Shown here in pieces: positions 1 to 8,462 of a stretch of 64,000 nt of DNA. The stretch spans positions 186,001 through 250,000 of the forward strand of contig NC_012996.1 in assembly GCF_000026365.1 (NCBI RefSeq), in the 5' to 3' direction. The notes below the pieces were generated by a model. It was given only the letters and a program-made list of their open reading frames with translations, had not been told where the DNA came from and ran no database searches. The DNA comes from Zygosaccharomyces rouxii. Lineage: Eukaryota > Ascomycota > Saccharomycetes > Saccharomycetales > Saccharomycetaceae. Within the stretch, counting starts at the first letter, position 1. Each line of letters begins with the position of its first letter. Made by a program: the position numbers and the translations under genes.

Positions 1-686
1 TAAATGCCAAGGAACAGACATTTAGCGATGAAGATTTGGCCCAAATGGGTACTGCATTGCATGACTTGGAACACAACTGGGAGGTCTTGTACCTTTTCGC
101 TCTAACGATGAGATCTAAATGGGCGGTTAAGACACCCGCATACGATATCCTGAGATTAGTTGTATCCAAACTTTCTTCTTCTGATGATATTAGTGAATTT
201 GTTGAAGAAGGACTAGGTAACAAGAACATTGCAATTGCCATGCTTACAGTAAGAATCTTTGCCAACTGCTTCCAAAACGAAAAATGGGGGATTGATCTCT
301 TGTCTTCTCCTAAAGTCTACAATTCTCTCTTTGAAACCATCGAAACTAATTTTGAAGATGCTAAGGCCCAGCAATTACAGAATTTGGCCATAGCAGTTGC
401 TACATTGCTTTTCAACTACAGTGCTCTAATAGTGCAGGATCCTGTCAAATTGGCTGATGCAGTGGCACCCATCTCTGATGCACTGAATACTAAATTTGGT
501 ACTCACGAAACCTTCCAAGCTTCAGAAGAAGCCGCATACCGGTTATTGGTCGCCTTTGGTAACTTGTCCACGGTTGAACCTACTCTAAAGCAGTTCGCAG
601 GCTCCATCTCCTGGATTAAAAACATAAAGGCATACTACGGGAACATCCCCAGATTTCAAGACATTCTGGTCGACATTGGAGCCTAA
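1..686 (+). CDS. DOA1: DOA1/UFD3 C-terminal part (ubiquitin-binding Cdc48 cofactor), 5' end outside window
   Basis: Open from base 3 with no start in view; 227 codons are visible. They match the C-terminal PUL domain of Doa1/Ufd3, an armadillo-like helical fold that binds the C-terminus of the Cdc48 ATPase. The family's N-terminal WD40 propeller and PFU ubiquitin-binding domain would lie left of the window. Doa1 works in ubiquitin-dependent degradation and endosomal sorting. The first in-window ATG, at 36, is internal. In S. cerevisiae (recalled) DOA1 neighbours YRA2, as here. Assignment rests on recognisable family sequence and this adjacency. Confidence 0.85.
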   Translation, partial: NAKEQTFSDEDLAQMGTALHDLEHNWEVLYLFALTMRSKWAVKTPAYDILRLVVSKLSSSDDISEFVEEGLGNKNIAIAMLTVRIFANCFQNEKWGIDLLSSPKVYNSLFETIETNFEDAKAQQLQNLAIAVATLLFNYSALIVQDPVKLADAVAPISDALNTKFGTHETFQASEEAAYRLLVAFGNLSTVEPTLKQFAGSISWIKNIKAYYGNIPRFQDILVDIGA

Positions 687-875
687 AACTCTTTACTACA
701 TATCTGACTATATAGTGACCATAAATATATACATTATTCATATTTCAGTATGATGTACGGGTGTTGTTTTCAACTTTATGCAAACCAAGCGAATAGAAGA
801 GCTTAGGGAGCCCAGAAGTTGATCAAGTACACATGAAGGAAGATAAAAAGCCAAGCGAGAGTATATTTGTCCGCT

Positions 876-1553
876 ATGTCAGTTGACAACGTATTGGATA
901 AGCTTGTGGACGAGAAAGTATGTCTTCTACCCCCGATATACCTCTGATCATCGATACTAACCGGAAATCTTCGTCGAAGACAGCGCCTGACAACCAACAC
1001 AAGGTAACTGTAAGTTTTTAATTGTTGAAAAGATTTTACTTATTGAAATGCACCGTTCTATTGTTATTAACACGATATTGATTAGAAGTACCGTCGCAGG
1101 GATTTGAGAAACAGTTTGGCTTCAAGAATTGGTATTGAGGACCGTCCTTCAAGTACGCCAAGAGAACCTCCAAAGAAAAGACTTCGCTTTACAAATGTAC
1201 CGTTAGATGTTTCGGATTTCACCCTAGAGGATATGGTAAAAGAATTTGCGGAGCCTATTTATTGCAACTTTTATGATCTAAAGGACTCCAGAACCGCTGT
1301 TTTTGAATTTGAAGATCCTAGCGTTATGGAACGAGTAGTCGAGAAATATAACGAAACTCCATTGAATGGTGGTACAGTTACTGTTGAGATTTTTGAGCAG
1401 GAGAGGAGACCTGACAGGCGTCGTCGTACTCAGAGAGACAACCGCCGTGGTAATGGACGTGGAAGTCGTGGCAGCCATTACAAGAGACAAGATAGACCTG
1501 CAATGGAGGATGAATTGAATGCTGAACTGGAGGATTATATGAAAAGTAGTTAA
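876..1553 (+). CDS. YRA2: YRA2, REF/ALY-type mRNA export RNA-binding protein, two predicted introns
   Basis: Best model has three exons: 876-917, 980-1009 and 1086-1553, giving 179 residues (about 203 in S. cerevisiae). Exon 1 encodes an N-terminal REF box (NVLDKLVDEK). Intron 1 (918-979) has GTATGT, a perfect TACTAAC at 955-961 and AAG at its end. Exon 2 is only 30 nt and ends in HKVT. Intron 2 (1010-1085) has GTAAGT, TATTAAC and TAG. Exon 3 starts KYRRRDLRN, then an RRM (motif RLRFTNVPLDVSDFTLEDM) and an Arg/Gly-rich tail ending in the family box ELNAELEDYMKSS. All junctions are in phase 0, and the joined product matches S. cerevisiae Yra2 across both junctions. If intron 1 is not used, the ATG at 920, inside its 5' splice site, opens the same frame and gives another N-terminus. 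Role by family: binds RNA and Mex67 for nuclear mRNA export. Confidence 0.82.
918..979 (+). other. Predicted intron 1 of YRA2
   Basis: The sequence has the consensus GTATGT donor at 918-923, a perfect TACTAAC branch site at 955-961 and the first downstream AG at 978-979. It is 62 nt, short for a yeast intron. Removing it keeps the frame and joins the REF box to the HKVT segment. The donor contains ATG (920-922) in frame with the next exon. Confidence 0.65.
1010..1085 (+). other. Predicted intron 2 of YRA2
   Basis: Donor GTAAGT at 1010, near-consensus branch TATTAAC, acceptor TAG ending at 1085; 76 nt. The flanking codons give HKVT then KYRRRDLRN, which is continuous in the S. cerevisiae protein, so removal is strongly supported. 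Confidence 0.8.
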
Positions 1554-2470
1554 TAGTTTTTTGTATGTAATTTGTTTTTTTTTTTTTCTCTTTTCATTTG
1601 GGGAGGCTCGATGTCCAGTCAACATGTATAGTTACTGAAATATTAGAGATAAAAGTTCGATTTATAAGACTTTTCAAATCCATGACTCACAGTTTCACAG
1701 CCAAAACTACAACTAGAATTGTTTGATAATATTCATCTCCTTGTAAGTCATAGTAGTTGTAGTGGTAAAATAGCTAATTTTACTTCCTCAAGACCATTTC
1801 CCATGGTAGTTGGTCTGTGACCCTGTCACAGCAGTGAAGCCTTATCATTAGCGGTACCCAACTCTGCGTGATGGAAGCCATCATCTACAGCTAGATTCCG
1901 GACTTGGACATGTAAGCAGGATGAAATGGCTTTCCGTATAGAGTTTTTACAAAAGAAATTCACAGAAGTCCTGTGTTAGTCTAGCTTATATTGCTGAATG
2001 TCACTTAGACTTGAACAACTGGCAAAAATTGATCAAATTAAAGCGGTATATAAATTTTTAGTCAAGCAGCCCGCTGTCACCCCGTCCTAATTGGGACACT
2101 CCGTCGTCTCAACCCAACTAGGATTGGACCGAAATAGTTGATTCATATCGAACATATCCAAACTAGTAGTAAAATCCAACTGCAATGATTATACTAAAAA
2201 CTTTTAGGGGTATGACATACTAGAACAAAATTTGATTAGTGATTGTTTTTTAATCAGAAAGCTTAACCGTCCCGGAACAACCCGCTATTACTTGGTGTTA
2301 ACAGGTAACTAAATCTTTTGTTCGCATCCCAACTCCCTGATTCATCTTTTTCCATTATTCTCAGCATTGTCTTGCGGAAGAATACCCGCCAGCCAGATTT
2401 TACCATATAAATGGAATAAAAGAACATTTCAATAGTGATCCATTCCAAGCCAAGTCGATCCAATGTAATT
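1554..2470. other. Gene-free stretch after YRA2, near a synteny break
   Basis: No convincing coding sequence. Around 2075-2130 there is a GC-rich patch with an imperfect inverted pair (CCTAATTGGG and CCCAACTAGG) just after a TATATAAA at about 2047. It may be promoter sequence for the small gene that follows. No tRNA, LTR or centromere elements seen. Confidence 0.5.
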
Positions 2471-2737
2471 ATGAGCGTCAAGGAGGAAACAGCCAGCCGT
2501 TTACCCTGTTACGATGAGGTTGTGGTGCCTCAAGATGCAAATGATTTTAACATATATAGAATAGTGAGTAACGAAACACCACCGTCATATCATTTCATGC
2601 CTACATATATATATGATACGCGAGACCAGGTACTGAAATGGACGAATGATGAAGAGTCCAAGGATGCTGATGCTCAGGAAGAAAAGAGTCATAGAAAAGG
2701 CAGTATAATGAGGATTGTTCGTAAGATTTTTACATAG
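2471..2737 (+). CDS. Small hypothetical protein with two PY motifs (88 aa)
   Basis: I do not recognise this gene. The reading frame extends upstream only through a GTG; the first ATG is at 2471 and gives 88 residues. Visible features are LPCY near residue 12 and PPSY near residue 37, both of the L/P-P-x-Y type bound by WW domains of the Rsp5/Nedd4 ubiquitin ligases, an acidic central part (DEESKDADAQEE) and a basic C-terminus (HRKGSIMRIVRKIFT). No signal peptide or membrane segment. It sits alone between YRA2 and SPG4, genes that are not neighbours in S. cerevisiae. A short Rsp5 partner or adaptor is an inference from the motifs only. Confidence 0.5.
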   Translation: MSVKEETASRLPCYDEVVVPQDANDFNIYRIVSNETPPSYHFMPTYIYDTRDQVLKWTNDEESKDADAQEEKSHRKGSIMRIVRKIFT

Positions 2738-3397
2738 CTTTTTTTAAATGTTTTATTAGGAGTGGAAAGGAATGAATTTCAGTTCTTTTCACTTGAGCGT
2801 AAATTATAGCGCGGAAGTATTTCATGGAATTAGTTAAGCACATCATTGTTAACTCTCCGGACTTTTCGCCGAAATTTCGTTTCTGCATATAAAACGTAAA
2901 ATTATACAAATTTAAACATACATATAAATGCATATACTTAAACCATATGGACTACGCACGACTCCTGAATCCAAAACTGACTAGCCATACAGAACAGCAG
3001 CGGCTAAAATCAACCTATCACAACCACGTGATCAACTGACTAGACGTCATTACAGACGAAAACAGATAAGAATGCGGAAATCACATTTTCGCAGCCGTGT
3101 CTCACACCGGTCCCCCTTGGCTGCTAGCAATGCCCCTATACGGAACCCAGCCGGAAAGGTGGAGAAAGAGAGGACAAAGAGGGGGACAAACAGGAACCGC
3201 ACACCCGGGCAACCCCACCCTCTGTCCATCAAACTCCGAGGCATACAGCCGCACACGAATGCATATAACCGTTTAATCTTTTTAAAACCCTAACCTAACC
3301 TAAAATAAACCTACCAGATTGTATATACGACTATGAAGTATATCCAAGAGCCCGCTCTATCACCTAGCATGTACAACGTTCGCACGTATTGCCTTTT
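2738..3397. other. Intergenic stretch with telomere-like/Tbf1-type motif
   Basis: No gene seen. A GC-rich segment (about 3090-3250) is followed by AACCCTAA at 3286-3293 and two more CCTAA units up to about 3304. That fits the Tbf1 binding consensus RCCCTAA. CACGTGAT (a Cbf1-type site) lies at 3025-3032. Nothing here forms a recognisable snoRNA or centromere. Confidence 0.45.
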
Positions 3398-3709
3398 TCA
3401 AAAGTTAACCCTGTTACTTGGTTCACCCTTGCGCATACCGTGATACAGTCTCTCAAACTCATCGTGAGAAATCTTGCTCAAATCTACCAGTGACGAAGAT
3501 TCGCCCTCGCCACCAGACCCAACAGAAGACATACTGCCCTTTCTTGCTGGCCCATGGTACTCCGGTGCATGCATGTACATAGCGCCTCCAATACTGGATT
3601 TTCTATTTCTCACTGAACCAGAGCGTTTTGTACCACCTTCAACGTTACCACCAACGGAACCTTTACCACCATTGCTACCGTAACCGAATAAATCAAAAAC
3701 GCCTGCCAT
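3398..3709 (-). CDS. SPG4: SPG4-like stationary-phase protein
   Basis: 103 residues. The C-terminus ([29 protein letters not shown] region) matches the end of S. cerevisiae Spg4 (115 aa), and the short N-terminal MAGVFDLFG block corresponds to its MGSFWDAF start. The middle is Gly/Ser-rich. Spg4 is needed for survival at high temperature in stationary phase; its biochemical role is unknown. Placement next to YKU80 and PGM2 repeats the S. cerevisiae order YMR107W-YMR106C-YMR105C. An AGGGG stress element lies upstream at about 3963. Confidence 0.8.
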   Translation of the reverse strand: MAGVFDLFGYGSNGGKGSVGGNVEGGTKRSGSVRNRKSSIGGAMYMHAPEYHGPARKGSMSSVGSGGEGESSSLVDLSKISHDEFERLYHGMRKGEPSNRVNF

Positions 3710-4260
3710 ATTATATGTCCTAAACTGTTATTATTGTCACTGTTCTTAAGTAACCTTTTTATATCTGCCTGTAACAGTTCTTCCTCGAGACAGTTTGAAA
3801 TAGCACTACCACCATTGTAGTTTATATACGATTCGTTCAGATTCGTTGTCCCAATCTTGGCAGCAACCACTACACTTCATTAATTAGCCAAGAGGACAAG
3901 TGCCAATAATGATAAGCCCTGATATGTTTGGCCCTTTGTCCCTTAGCAATATGTTAGTACTTTAGGGGAGAGAAGTGTTTCTCGACCAAGGCTTATCGTA
4001 AGATCATGTACCCATACGTATGCTCGTATCCACGTTAAGATGACACACACAAATGACCAATACAGATAACAGGGCACGGAAGATTACAATTGATTGTCAC
4101 AGTGTGATTTGATTAATAACGCGGTGCGGAGAACATCAATCTCCGTAAGGGAAGAACAACATTCGTATACCATACTATATTACATTGTAGCCGAATGCAA
4201 GCAAGCAATTGATAGATTAATCAGATAATCCGTTTATTTTAGACAGGAGGGTCACTCAAC
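3710..4260. promoter_or_regulatory. Divergent SPG4/YKU80 intergenic region
   Basis: About 550 bp between divergent genes. It holds AGGGG (stress-element core) near 3963 and, on the minus strand, a perfect TACTAAC at about 3953-3959. I found no good donor to pair with that branch-like site, so no SPG4 leader intron is claimed. No gene seen. Confidence 0.4.
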
Positions 4261-6108
4261 ATGGCAGAATGCTCAGGATTTATTGTGGATGTATCTCCTC
4301 ATATGATACAGCATGACAATGTCTCCAAGGTACAGGCATATTTGGAGTACAGTCTACTAGAGAAATGCAAGAGGAAAAGAAAGACGGATTGGATTAGTTG
4401 CTATTTGGCTAATTGTGCAATATCAAAGAACTCGCAAGGTATCGAAGGGGTATTTCAAGTACAAGATTGGGTGGCTCCTGTAACAATCACAGAGACACTA
4501 AGAGTTTTACGGCAGTTACAGAGCTATTCGCAAGATCTCAGGGATGGTAATGTAACGAATCCGTCGAGTTCAGCATCGTCATCCATGGTACAGTGCCTGC
4601 TAGTGTCGTCATTGGACTGTCGAGATCATTTCCATGTAAGGAAGATGCGGAGACAACTGGTTGTGTTTACTGACGATATGGAGGGACTAGATCTTAGTGA
4701 TGAAGAAGTTGGAGTTTTGGCGGAAGAACTAAATCTTTCAATAATTCTTGTGGACTGCCGAGTGGAGAACCATAGAAATGGTTCTGCAGTGCCAGACTAC
4801 GGTATTTGGGGGAAATTGGTAGACGTCATTGAGGGGTCTCGGATTTACCACGTCAATGATCTGCTTAGGGAAATTTCGTCATTGCCTTCAGGTGTGGTAA
4901 GACCTGTTATGGTGTTTAGCGGGGAACTGCGGTTAGGTGCTGATGTAGCAGTGCATACCGATCAAGATTCTCAGGACGATGAGCACTCTTTAACAATTAA
5001 AGTGGAAGGTTATCCGGCTACCAAGGCGGTTTCCAGCATTAGTAGAAAGATGGTGGTGAAAAGAGAAATTCATGGTAAGGATGTCTACAAACCAGTGAAA
5101 AGTGTGGTTGAATACGAGATTCAAGGTGATGATGAAAAATCGCTGCCAATTCAAGTGTCGCCTAAATCCATTGCAAAAGCATATCGATATGGTGCCGATT
5201 ACGTAGTACTACCGTCTTCATTAGAGGATCCACCCCGAAAATATGCCAGTCGGCCTGGTATGGATATATTGGGATTTATCGATCAAAAGGCGTTACCACG
5301 TCATTTTTTACATTCTGAATCCCGATTCATTACGGCTGATACGAGATACGGTGGAGTGCAGGACGTTGTAGCATTGAGCGCGCTAGTTGATGCATTAAAG
5401 GAATCAAACCAACTGGCAATCGTTAGATTTGTTGCCAAGCCCACATCCGATGTGCAAGTAGGTGTACTGTGTCCGATTCATGTGGAGGACAACCATACAT
5501 TGGTATATTGCAGACTACCGTTTGCAGAGGATCAAAGAGTCTCTGATTTTCCTCGATTAGTTAATAGAACGACTACATCAGGTAAGAAAATTGAGCAAGA
5601 TAAGTCTCAAGGCAATATTGATTCAATGATGTCTAAGTATATCGATGCCTTTGATATGGATAATGAACCGCAGACGGAAGAAAATCATTACTATAAACTG
5701 ATGGAGGGACCATCGTCAACCAACTTGCCGCTGCCGCAGCTACCAGCTCATCCTGGCCGTGTCAAACCAGATACAGAATTGGTTGACGAAGATCCACTGA
5801 TCGTACCGGCAATCCATTTGCACCGTACTCAACAGGTGCTACTAGAATGGATCCATCTATGTATAATCAACGAAAGCAAGTTTTACGTCCCGGAGATGCC
5901 AGACTTCTTGGCTAACAAAATATCTTCACGCTACGAACCTTCACCGGAGCTAGACGAGTCAATTGCTCGTCTGAAGAAATTACTCGATATCAAGAGATCG
6001 CGTAGACGTGGATCTTCAAGAGAGGATCAAGATGAAGAGAGTGACGTTGCTGATCAAGACATACCAGACCTACAATCTCTACTGTCGAGAGGACAGAGAG
6101 ACTATTAG
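4261..6108 (+). CDS. YKU80: YKU80, Ku80 subunit of the DNA-end-binding Ku heterodimer
   Basis: 615 residues (S. cerevisiae about 629). The N-terminal von Willebrand-like domain begins FIVDVSPHMIQHDNVSK and continues with the typical KTDWISCYLANC. The central Ku barrel contains SGELRLGADV and AYRYGADYVVLPS, and the helical C-terminal part has QQVLLEWIHLC. The end (DIPDLQSLLSRG) matches the Ku80-specific tail. Ku80 pairs with Yku70, binds broken ends for non-homologous end joining and protects telomeres, where its contact with Sir4 and telomerase RNA matters. The ATG at 4261 is the only sensible start. Next to SPG4 and PGM2, as in S. cerevisiae. Confidence 0.96.
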   Translation: MAECSGFIVDVSPHMIQHDNVSKVQAYLEYSLLEKCKRKRKTDWISCYLANCAISKNSQGIEGVFQVQDWVAPVTITETLRVLRQLQSYSQDLRDGNVTNPSSSASSSMVQCLLVSSLDCRDHFHVRKMRRQLVVFTDDMEGLDLSDEEVGVLAEELNLSIILVDCRVENHRNGSAVPDYGIWGKLVDVIEGSRIYHVNDLLREISSLPSGVVRPVMVFSGELRLGADVAVHTDQDSQDDEHSLTIKVEGYPATKAVSSISRKMVVKREIHGKDVYKPVKSVVEYEIQGDDEKSLPIQVSPKSIAKAYRYGADYVVLPSSLEDPPRKYASRPGMDILGFIDQKALPRHFLHSESRFITADTRYGGVQDVVALSALVDALKESNQLAIVRFVAKPTSDVQVGVLCPIHVEDNHTLVYCRLPFAEDQRVSDFPRLVNRTTTSGKKIEQDKSQGNIDSMMSKYIDAFDMDNEPQTEENHYYKLMEGPSSTNLPLPQLPAHPGRVKPDTELVDEDPLIVPAIHLHRTQQVLLEWIHLCIINESKFYVPEMPDFLANKISSRYEPSPELDESIARLKKLLDIKRSRRRGSSREDQDEESDVADQDIPDLQSLLSRGQRDY

Positions 6109-6410
6109 AGGGTTTCTTTTGACTATGTGATTGCGGTAAAACGATTTTATACTCATCCCGGCATATATCACGCGTTATCCTTTTGTTTTTTTTTTAACAA
6201 TTTTTTTTGTAACACAAAATACTCCCCAAGGGGTCGTCGAAACTACCGCCGTTCGCCTTGGAAACGAAACCGAGAGATCTATCCGCTTTCTGAGGGTCAT
6301 CATCACCTGTAGTTTCAACCTATACAACAGAAACTCTTGAAAAGCTCTTTAATCAATAATATAGTATCGTTTCCTCCCCCCTACATTGGTTCTCAAGTGT
6401 TAATTATCAA
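6109..6410 (+). promoter_or_regulatory. PGM2 promoter with stress-type elements
   Basis: Contains the palindrome CCCCAAGGGG at 6224-6233, which includes the stress-response core AGGGG, and a second C-run CCCCCCCT just upstream of the start region (about 6374-6381). PGM2 in S. cerevisiae is stress- and galactose-induced. I looked for a Gal4 site (CGG-N11-CCG) and did not find one. Confidence 0.4.
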
Positions 6411-8120
6411 ATGTCTTTTAGCGTGGAAACAGTAGCTACCAAGGCTTTCCAGGACCAAAAACCTGGTACTTCAGGTTTGAGAAAGAGAACCAAAGTCTTC
6501 GCTGAAGAACCAAACTATACTGAAAATTTCATTCAAGCCATCTTAGAGGCCATCCCTGAAGGTGTCAAGGATTCTGTTCTTCTTGTTGGTGGTGATGGTC
6601 GTTATTACAACGACGTCGTCCTGCAAAAAATCGCCGCCATTGGTGCTGCTAACGGTGTGAAAAGGTTAGTCGTTGGTCAAAACGGGATACTTTCTACGCC
6701 TGCGGCTTCTCACGTTATTAGAAGTTACTCAAAGGCTAAAGTAACCGGTGGTATTATTTTGACCGCGTCTCACAATCCTGGTGGTCCAAACAACGATTTC
6801 GGTATCAAGTACAATTTGGCTAATGGTGGTCCAGCTCCTGAAAATGTCACCAATGCCATGTGGGAGGCTTCAAAGCGTTTGACTTCCTACAAGATCGTTA
6901 CCGATTTCCCACATGTCGATCTCTCTGCCTTGGGGGAAAAACAGTATGGATCTTTAACTGTCGATGTCATTGACTCTACCAAGGCATATGTGGATTTTCT
7001 AAAGACCATCTTTGATTTCCCTCTAATCAAATCTTTTGTGAACCATCAGAGAGAAACCAAGAATTGGAAACTTTTATTCGATGGTCTGAACGGTGTTACT
7101 GGTCCTTACGGCAGAGCTATCTTTGCTGATGAATTGGGATTACCTGAAGACGAAGTCTTACAAAATTGTCACCCTAAACCAGATTTCGGTGGGCTACACC
7201 CAGATCCAAATCTGACCTACGCACGTACTTTGGTCGACAGGGTTGATCGCGAGAACATTGCATTCGGTGCTGCCTCTGATGGTGACGGTGACAGAAATAT
7301 GATTTACGGTGCAGGCCCTGCATTTGTATCCCCTGGTGACTCTGTTGCCATTATTGCGGAATATGCATCTGAGATCCCATATTTCCAAAGAGAAGGTATC
7401 TATGGATTAGCACGTTCTTTCCCCACCTCACAAGCCATCGATCTTGTTGCCAAGCACCACAATTTGTCATGCTATGAAGTTCCTACCGGATGGAAATTCT
7501 TCTGTGCCCTATTCGACGCCAAGAAATTATCCATCTGTGGTGAAGAATCCTTTGGTACTGGTTCAAACCACATCAGAGAAAAAGATGGTCTTTGGGCCAT
7601 TATTGCATGGTTAAACATCTTAGCCATTTACCATAAGAGAAACCCTGAAAAGGATGTGTCTATAAAGACCATTCAAGATGAATTCTGGGACAAATACGGT
7701 AGAACTTTCTTCACCCGTTACGACTACGAAAACGTTTCCGGTGAAGCTGCCAACAGGGTGATTGAATTTTTCCAGAATTTCGTTAGTCAGCCTGGTGTTA
7801 AAGGTTCCAACTTTCCACTAGATGAATCTTTGAAGGTGGTCGATGCGGGAGATTTCGAGTACAAAGATCTGGATGGATCCGTATCATCTAACCAAGGCTT
7901 GTTCCTCAAGTTGTCAAACGGTGTAAGAACTGTACTAAGATTATCAGGAACAGGCTCAGCAGGTGCCACGATTAGACTTTACGTGGAACAGTACAGCGAC
8001 GACGCTTCCAAATACGGTTTAACAGCAGAGGAATTCCTAAGACCCGCAATTCAACAATTGGTTAGTTTTTTCAAGTTCCAAGAAATCTTGGGTACTGAGA
8101 CACCAACTGTTAAGACCTGA
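6411..8120 (+). CDS. PGM2: Phosphoglucomutase
   Basis: 569 residues, the usual length. It interconverts glucose-1-phosphate and glucose-6-phosphate in the cytosol, linking glycogen, trehalose, UDP-glucose and galactose metabolism with glycolysis. The phosphoserine loop TASHNPGG carries the catalytic Ser at residue 120; the metal loop DGDGDR has Asp290/292/294; GEESFG is the sugar-binding loop and RLSGTGSAGATIR the phosphate-binding C-terminal domain. It is the single counterpart of the S. cerevisiae PGM1/PGM2 pair, so the choice of symbol is arbitrary. Codon use is strongly biased (GGT, GTC, TTG, AAG), as expected of an abundant enzyme. Confidence 0.97.
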   Translation: MSFSVETVATKAFQDQKPGTSGLRKRTKVFAEEPNYTENFIQAILEAIPEGVKDSVLLVGGDGRYYNDVVLQKIAAIGAANGVKRLVVGQNGILSTPAASHVIRSYSKAKVTGGIILTASHNPGGPNNDFGIKYNLANGGPAPENVTNAMWEASKRLTSYKIVTDFPHVDLSALGEKQYGSLTVDVIDSTKAYVDFLKTIFDFPLIKSFVNHQRETKNWKLLFDGLNGVTGPYGRAIFADELGLPEDEVLQNCHPKPDFGGLHPDPNLTYARTLVDRVDRENIAFGAASDGDGDRNMIYGAGPAFVSPGDSVAIIAEYASEIPYFQREGIYGLARSFPTSQAIDLVAKHHNLSCYEVPTGWKFFCALFDAKKLSICGEESFGTGSNHIREKDGLWAIIAWLNILAIYHKRNPEKDVSIKTIQDEFWDKYGRTFFTRYDYENVSGEAANRVIEFFQNFVSQPGVKGSNFPLDESLKVVDAGDFEYKDLDGSVSSNQGLFLKLSNGVRTVLRLSGTGSAGATIRLYVEQYSDDASKYGLTAEEFLRPAIQQLVSFFKFQEILGTETPTVKT

Positions 8121-8462
8121 GAAGGCAAAGTCGACTGCGCCTGCTTTGACTAAATAAAAACAAATAAATAATCGGGTTTTTAGTCGTGTTCGGTATTCAG
8201 TATTGGTATTTGTCTAGCTGACTTGTATTACGTTTTTCCGTCATACATGATTTTTCTTTTTCTAAGTTCTTAAGCAAAAAGCCCGGAGACAATCATAGAG
8301 ACAACTTTAAAGAGAGAAATAACCAATGATTTCTCCCTCTAGCTTTAACGAAACAAGATAGATAAAGGCTCGAGGGTATCACAGTAATTTAAAGGAATTT
8401 TGACTTCTATACATCTACCATTATTGGTACCACTACAAATATAACAAGTAAGATACGATACG
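8121..8462 (+). promoter_or_regulatory. PGM2-YPK1 intergenic region
   Basis: About 340 bp holding the PGM2 3' end and the YPK1 promoter/leader. No recognised binding motif or additional gene. Confidence 0.4.

Noticed and set aside
3025..3032. CDEI-like CACGTGAT with TTCGCCGAAAT about 150 bp away (possible point centromere)
   Set aside because: The intervening sequence is not AT-rich enough and the CDEIII-like part lacks the conserved TTTCCGAA core.
3610..3870. Minus-strand frame of 86 codons overlapping the SPG4 start
   Set aside because: Starts at GTG, shifts frame relative to SPG4 and has no counterpart at the N-terminus of known Spg4.
3953..3959. Minus-strand TACTAAC upstream of SPG4
   Set aside because: Only a weak GTATGG donor candidate; the SPG4 protein is complete without an extra exon.
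6127..6312. 61-codon frame between YKU80 and PGM2
   Set aside because: Starts at GTG, unconserved, lies in the PGM2 promoter with poly-T tracts.
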